NCBI GenBank assembly: GCA_009192285.1
Contig: WBVU01000004.1
Location: 1,944,001-2,008,000, forward strand
DNA: 64,000 bases
DNA from: Morchella semilibera
Taxonomy: Eukaryota > Ascomycota > Pezizomycetes > Pezizales > Morchellaceae
Direction of reading: 5' to 3'
Shown: positions 58,101-64,000 of the stretch, one piece after another
Position numbering within the stretch: position 1 is the stretch's first letter
How the letters are laid out: every line of letters starts with the position of its first letter
Translations under genes and position numbers: made by a program
The notes under the pieces: model-generated
Databases searched by the model: none
Seen by the model: the letters and a program-made list of their open reading frames with translations, nothing else
What the model was told of the DNA's origin: nothing

Positions 58101-59563
58101 AATGGTGCAAGTCTCTGAGGCAGGAGTGGTAGTGGGCCCAGCGGGAGGTGTGCTATCGGTTGGCTTAACAGTTCCGGATGTGCAATCTGCGGGCATGGTG
58201 CAAGAGTCACCAGAACAGTCGCTAGGGATAGTGCATGTCTCTGAAGGGCTGGTGGTGATAGCAGTTTCAGCAGTGGAAGTGGCTGAAGTGATACCAACGC
58301 CACCAGTTGGCGGGATGACACCGGTGCAATCAGCGGGCATGGTGCAAGAGTCACCCGAGCAGTCGCTAGGAATAGTACATGTCTCTGAAGGACCAGTAAT
58401 GGTGGCAGTCTCGGCGGTTGAGGTGACCGAGGTAATACCAACACCCCCAGTTGGCGGGCTAACACCGGTGCAGTCTGCGGGCATGGTGCAGGTCTTTCCA
58501 GAGCAGTCACTGGGGATAGTGCAGGTCTCTGACGGGGCAGTTGTAGTACCAGAGATAGAGGAAGTAGTGTCGGTGGGCTTTACGGTACCGGAAGTACAAT
58601 CGGCGGGCATGGTGCATGTCTTACCAGAGCAGTCACTTGGGATAGTGCAAGTCTCTGAGGCAGGAGTGGTGGAAGCTCTGATAGAAGATGTGATTGAAGT
58701 CAGACCAACACCGCCAGTTGGAGTGGTCCCAGTGCAGCCAGCGGGCATAGTGCAAGAATCACCCGAGCAATTGCTGGGAATAGTGCATGTCTCGCTGGGA
58801 GAAGTAGTAGTAGCCTTAACCGAAGAAGTAGAGCTAACAACAGTGGGGATTGTAGTAGTAGGGACTGGGACGCTGGTGGTAGTGGTACCGCACTCGAACT
58901 TAACCTTGTGGACACCGAGCTTGCATGAGCTGTTTTCGCTGTTCTTAGGAAGCTTGACTTTGACGGTCTTTGCTCCACCACATTGATCGTTGGTGACAGT
59001 GGTACCATCAGTTCCACATCTCTTGGTCTGCTTGCAAGTAGAGCCATCCTCCATTCCGTAATGGAATTCAACATCGGTCTCGACATCAACAGAGATATCA
59101 AGCTCGCCAATAGAGAAGGCCTTGTCACAACTAATCTCATTACTGAAATCGCTGTTGCTCAAGTCTGTCTCAATGCATTTGTCCTGATCGAATGTATTAG
59201 TATTGATATTGATATTGTCATTGGTAGTGATTTTCTTACATTGAATGTTCGCCCCTCGAGATTCCTCTTCCCAAGTTTGCTGGCACAACTCCAACCCGAA
59301 AATTTGTAGTCATTGTAGGAATCGAATGATCCTAAATCCAAATCGCTCCAATCAAAGCCCGAGCTCTCCTGCGTTGTACAGTCGTTCTTGATGTTTGAGG
59401 GGCAAGAGTACTCTTCTTGGTCACGCCAACCCTATAATTAATAATATTGTTAGATTATAATCTCTAATTATTTATGCCAAGTGGAATGTAATACCTTTGC
59501 TGCTACACCTTGCAGTACAAGAGCTGAGAGCCCAAGTAGAGAAAATGCGCTTCCTGTACGCAT
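55188..59563 (-). CDS. Giant repeat-containing GPI-anchored CFEM-like cell-wall protein
   Basis: Three exons, 59563-59495, 59431-59240 and 59183-55188, give 1,418 residues. A signal peptide (MRTGSAFSLLGLSALVLQG) is followed by a Cys-containing N-domain (GWRDQEEYSCPSN, SSGFDWSDLDLGSFDSY, FSGWSCASKLGKR, then DKCIETD) of a type seen in fungal wall proteins. Next come 19 Cys-rich tandem units, each with ETCTIPSDCSGDSCTMPADC or a variant plus a Thr/Ser/Gly spacer. A CFEM-like module follows (ECPDLLPRCLKTWIF, DPSCYCPQEEF, VVGCLEAWSSDD, YFLGICSPY) with seven of eight expected cysteines. A Thr/Ser-rich stalk ends in a GPI signal (SSIVPGTILAVVGAFAVVLL). It probably sits in the wall or plasma membrane; CFEM proteins can bind haem or act at host surfaces, but that is not shown here. 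Confidence 0.9.
56330..58805 (-). repeat. Coding minisatellite: 19 Cys-rich units of about 26-55 residues
   Basis: Each unit has four cysteines spaced C-x5-C-x4-C-x5-C. Spacers fall into at least three types: TGVSPPTGGVGITSVTSTA, TSGTVKPTDSTPP and PATTSVPAIGVSTT. Types alternate in higher-order blocks, so growth was by unequal exchange of groups of units. Copy number probably varies between isolates. Confidence 0.9.
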
Positions 59564-62500
59564 CTTGATATCGTAGTTTTAAAAATAATATGAAAGGATA
59601 CCAAAAGAGTGGTAGTATGTATAGTAAATCAAGTGAGTAATAGTTAGAGATAGTGAGTGAAGATACTGCTAGCAGTATTAAAGAGGGACAAAAAAGGAAA
59701 AGAGAAAAAGTAGAAAGAGCAAGAGAAAACGAATGGCACTGCCTGAAGCAAATGCGTGTGTGGTGATGTTAAAAAACAACTGAAGGGCATACTTGGGGGG
59801 GAGTGGCCATCTTTTGTAGTAAATTCTCTGAATAGTGATTCACATGTATCCTCCCATGGTAGGACCTAGGAAGAGTACATAGAATACAGGTTATCCCTAG
59901 TATCATCCGAAGGTCCCGAACCAACGGAGTATTTCCCCTCTCTTGGTATGTTTTAGTCCCCACTCCTCCTCCTCTAAGCAGGGAAAGTACTAATCGTGCA
60001 GCGGGATAGCCAGTGCGTATCGTTTCAGGAGGCGTTAGCCACCCCGTCTGTCTTCCAGAGCCAGGGTCCAGGACTGGGCAACGTTTTGGTACCTTGCATT
60101 AGCGTGGAATCAGGAATAGGCTATCGACCCTCCAGAACCCCCCATAAGCGACAGGACCTCATCGCCTTGTTACCTACCTGCCTAACGAGCATCGGCTAAA
60201 GCTCCAAAGGTTGTGACGCCACACGATTTTGCCTTAGCGCCTTACTCCTTTTCAGCACTGCAGGGGTTTTGGCTGTTACAGATTGCGCCTGATTGAGCTA
60301 TTGTGCGGCATCCTCATCCAATCAAGTCAACCTACAAAGGATGAGCCCCCGGGAGGAAGCCGGCGAAGCATCAAAGAGTGTTAAACATTGCTAGACACGC
60401 CACAAGCAGATCTCGAAGAAAATGCCGAGGGAGATCGTGGAGGACAGGTGTTTGGCGGGTTGTTTGATTTCCTTACTTCCCTTGAGCTTACATTGAAATT
60501 CCCTTAAGCTTACATGACACAATCAAAATTTCTTTACTGGCCTACAACATACTTAGGTAACGCGATAATACACTTTTACACCTTCCTTAAGTGCCTACTC
60601 CCGCATTCCTGCGCACGGTTTTTTCATATAACCAGCTATGCCCGAGGCCTCATGTGGAGAACCCTGGACCGTTTGATAAATCGAGCAAGTGACTTGACAG
60701 GTACTACTCGACGTAATCAGGCCTCAAGAAATTAGACCTCAAAGCGTTCTCCTTGGAGGACCTGCTAAACTTAGTTTCAAACAAAATGCTGAAGTGTTGG
60801 TATATACCGGAAAGAAGGAGCATGGCCGGGAGCTGAGCACGGGGAAGTTGAACTGGTTCCAGACCTGTGAATAAAAATGCCAAGACACTGACTTAGTCTA
60901 AGTTTATAGACAATTATTACAAAAATAACGGCGCGTCCAAACTAGCACGTAGAACAACCCACGGTAGTACTATTCGATGATAGGTCAGTACAGAACAGCT
61001 ATGCTACCTCAAGTTTACTCAAGCTCAGCACTATCAAGAGCTGAAATTTCATATATACAGTGGTAATAGTACACGTCTGATAACGTAAATATTTATCAAT
61101 AGCTAGGTTAGAGCTTTTGAGGACATCCCCTATTCTGATTCGTAGGCTTGGTGTAAGACTAATTATATCTAGAAGATCTGTCAGAGGTGTTTGATGATAG
61201 GACTAAATGCAACTCGCTGAGCCCCCAATGACAAGGTCATGTCAAAAGTATGGTACCATAGTATAGGGTGCGCATGATTTAAATTCCGTAGATCATGGCG
61301 ATGATGATTGCAGTTGATTCATTAATTGCTGCTGATTATACTCAATATTCCCATTCCTCTGGATCGCTATGGACTTTAAATACAACTTGCTTCAACGCAT
61401 TTGAAAACGGTTATCCTGCAGTATAACCTCACTTTGGCAGGATTTAGGGGAACCCAAGTACTTCCAGATCCGCACAAAGGATTATCCTCGTGGGGACATG
61501 TATCTTCGCAACTCAGAAGCTTGCCGCGCGGTCCGTACCAGTTAAGTTTGCATTATTATTTCCTAATGCTCACAAATACTGCTGGGGTGCCTTCGGGATT
61601 AGTAACAAAAGGGACGGAGGTTGCTAGAAACGGTTACCAACTAGTCGCAAGGTTCGACGGATTGGGAATGAACTACAATTACAAAGATAGAACGTGTGTC
61701 AAACAAAAAGCTTTTCCTTGTTGGTAATGAATGGATTAATACTTTACTTGTATGGTCTAACAACAACCCAAGGATAGACCCTATGCAGATCAAGTCACAT
61801 AGCAACCATTATGGGCAGTTGCGATGAAGTCCTCCCCAGACCTCAAAGAGAGAAAGAAAAGCACTCATGCGGCCCCACTATTACAAGCGACGGAAATTCC
61901 CGACGGGTTCGTCGAGTAAGCTATATGGGTATGGGGCGGAGTACTGGGCCCTAGCTGGTAGTTTCGGAGTTCAGGAAACCACCGAGGCTCCGACAGGACT
62001 AGAGAGCATCAAATGCCGGTGCCGACCAAGTAAGCGAAGAGGTCAAGGCCATGTAAATAGGTACAGCAATATGTTAAAGTATATAACGTGATTCTTCCGC
62101 AAGATCTTAAGAGATTAATATATTAAGGAGATATGAATATTGACAGCTCAACTAATGAATATAAGGGTTAGAATGCCTAGAATGGAAAGTTTTACTCATT
62201 ACTAGTCCCAACCATTTATTGCACTAGGAACTACCATCAAGGGTCTCAGCTGGTTCTAGGCACATATTGTAGGCACCCCATGAATAGTACTCAATATGCC
62301 CACGTTGACGTTATGGGAAGCTTTGCGCGATGGGAGATCGGCGCAAATTAAAAGGGACAGAGAAAGGGGCATAACAGTCTTCCTAGTGAGCCAAATCAAG
62401 TAACCAGATATTAATATTTGCTTTTTTTAAGTATGTATATTGTGTATTGGGGTTGCATTTATAACGGCATGGATTTACACACAACGGTGGTAGGCCGTAC

Positions 62501-63706
62501 TGCCAGTCGATTCCTAGACCCCGGGAACTTCGGGTCTTGGTTATCGGGAAGATGCCCCTGGTTAGAATGTCATGGAAAGCCAACTAACTACTCATAACTT
62601 GTCCAATGAAAATGACTTCAGAAGGATCAGATACAAGAGTCTTGGGATTAATAATTCACGGGCCTAGGTAGTAGGACGTTTATAGACATAGAGAATTGTA
62701 AGGTTGGCATTTAAAAAAAAATCTGTGCTTAATACATATAGCAAAGATACAAAGATACGTGTATTCTCGGTGTTTTTCCTATTTCAACTTCCCGTTCTGT
62801 AGAGTAAACATACACATCGGGAACTGGCATCCGGATCCCCGGAAGAGACTCCGGGCCCGGATAACCGTTATATGTTGACCTATGCACTCAAACCATACGG
62901 GTAACTTAATATGCTGTTTCCTCAGATTCGAAGAGGGCTGTTTTTATACATCATCTCTACATCTCCCGGCGGTACCGCATTCTTAGAGAATAGCTCCATC
63001 GAAGCCAGCTTTCATATTGGGATGGACATATCTACATAGCTAGCAGAATCAGCAGGTAATCGTCTTTCTTTTTTTTTTTTTTTGCGGATATCTCACGTAC
63101 ACGTGTCTACGTAGACCTCCGGTGATTATAGCTTACTTGGGCTCTTCTGCGCACCGACGCCTTCAACCCCAAACCCTAGGGCTTGAGGACATTTAGATGT
63201 CTTTCATGCGGGTGAAGACACAGAGCTCCATGTACTCGTTTTATAATTTTATACCTAGTACCTTCCGATTCCCTTTTTCCTTCTCCCTTTTTTCAAACTC
63301 CTTGTTAATGATTTCCAGCTTCGAGAGTTACAGAAGAATGGTAGGCGAGATCACTCAACGACTACCGCAATCGATAATACTCAGACCTTTCAATTCGCTG
63401 CATACTGTCACGAATCTCTACAAAGTACTTGGACCAGATAATTCGCGGATTATGTACGTCTCAATTATATTTAGGTTGATCGCACTGATAAGTTTGAGGG
63501 GCCTACAGGGCCATTTATTGGAAATAGATCGAGCCTGTTCACGAACTCCTTTATAGGAAAACAAAGAGATACTTGTGATCTCTAAATATGAATTCGGCTA
63601 ACATGATATTAAACGTATCAAACTATTTTTTCATGTTAGAGTTCTACACTAATACGCAAGTGGATAAATTTATACACTTACTAGAGATCGTAAGCCCCTG
63701 CAATCC
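59564..63706. other. AT-rich gene-poor block
   Basis: 4.1 kb with no supported gene. Frames of 60-119 codons (e.g. 61401-61727, 63197-63556) have no family features or splice partners. A near-duplicate CCCTTGAGCTTACAT / CCCTTAAGCTTACAT lies at 60478-60514 and a T16-ish run at 63068-63083. Confidence 0.6.
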
Positions 63707-64000
63707 TTAAGGATCTGCACGTCTGACTGGTTTACGAACATTCGCGCGATATTGACCACCGAAATTACCTCTTGCAGAATATCTACATACAATATACCTA
63801 CAAATAGAATACCTCTCATTAGTTGTTCGATCTCTCAGAACCCCAAGCCTAAGGGAAATATCAGTGCTTCTGGTAAGGGAAATGAAATACCATGCTTCGT
63901 ATGTTGGATTATTCTCGAAAAGGCCTCTGCATTTTGCCCGGCCGCATCCGATCTTGGTGGTAGCCACCCAAACCATTTGTGTGAAATGTCCAGTGCCTGG
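63707..64000 (-). CDS. C-terminal part of a secreted CAP/PR-1 (SCP) domain protein
   Basis: Two partial exons: 64000-63891 and 63797-63707. The first reads PGTGHFTQMVWVATTKIGCG and RAKC, the CAP signature GHFTQMVW. The second gives YIVCRYSARGNFGGQYRANV and ends at a stop after KPVRRADP. Removing the intron (GTATTTC..TTTGTAG) joins EAW to YIVCRY in phase, as in fungal Pry1-type proteins that bind sterols or lipids and are secreted. The gene continues beyond the window; signal peptide and the first CAP half are not visible. This end of the window is otherwise AT-rich and gene-poor. Confidence 0.82.
   Translation of the reverse strand, partial: PGTGHFTQMVWVATTKIGCGRAKCRGLFENNPTYEAWYFISLTRSTDISLRLGVLRDRTTNERYSICRYIVCRYSARGNFGGQYRANVRKPVRRADP

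Noticed and set aside
61401-61727. 108-codon + frame
   Set aside because: No motif, signal or splice partner; length is near chance for the region.
63197-63556. 119-codon + frame
   Set aside because: Phe/Ser-rich start followed by unstructured sequence, no family features, isolated in gene-poor DNA.
1-64000. CRISPR arrays, operons, ribosome-binding sites
   Set aside because: The DNA is eukaryotic: spliced genes, no regularly spaced direct repeats with unique spacers, no Shine-Dalgarno context.

Overview
The window is nuclear DNA from a filamentous ascomycete (Pezizomycotina). The evidence is many short introns (about 45-90 bases, GT-AG, with one GC-AG), and a gene set typical of that group: a HIS1 homologue closest to fungal enzymes, a 2,081-residue separase, an AcrB-type ubiquitination-network protein, a secreted pectate lyase, a membrane-anchored multicopper oxidase and a CFEM-type wall protein. 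I cannot name the genus from sequence alone. Exon models were made by hand, by joining reading frames at splice sites and checking that phase and total length agree.

Layout: 1-327 (-) 5' part of an unknown gene; 1100-2425 (-) HIS1; about 4 kb of AT-rich gene-poor DNA with a TA-flanked MITE; 6522-7744 (+) pectate lyase; 8402-10338 (-) TMEM135-like membrane protein; gene-poor DNA with a second MITE copy; 12050-18684 (-) separase; 19397-21947 (+) AFI1-type DENN/SPA protein; 22897-26367 (+) tRNA exportin LOS1; 27873-29706 (-) aspartyl aminopeptidase; 30713-32578 (+) CDH1-type APC/C activator; 4 kb gene-poor; 36635-39452 (+) AcrB-like; 40143-41331 (-) monoglyceride lipase; 42331-43347 (-) and 43638-44501 (+) a divergent pair with mitochondrial-looking N-termini (RRG8-like?, flavin reductase); 46066-47781 (-) secreted acid phosphatase; 48563-50561 (+) multicopper oxidase with one apparent frameshift; 50904-51802 (-) low-complexity protein; 52532-52723 (+) small membrane protein; 53303-54175 (-) FMN-binding pyridoxamine-phosphate-oxidase-like protein; 55188-59563 (-) 1,418-residue GPI/CFEM-like wall protein with 19 Cys-rich repeats; 4 kb gene-poor; 63707-64000 (-) C-terminal part of a CAP/PR-1 secreted protein running off the window.

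The genes do not form one pathway. Housekeeping genes with moderate base composition occupy 12-41 kb. A GC-rich block from about 42 to 54 kb holds redox and secreted proteins and is rich in G/C homopolymers and microsatellites. AT-rich gene-poor blocks carry MITEs, hairpins and a strikingly over-represented palindrome, TACATGTA, of which I counted 24 copies, all outside coding exons. The most unusual features are that palindrome, the repeat-built CFEM-like protein with a missing cysteine, the MITE family, and the two GC-rich genes whose frames break in simple-sequence tracts.
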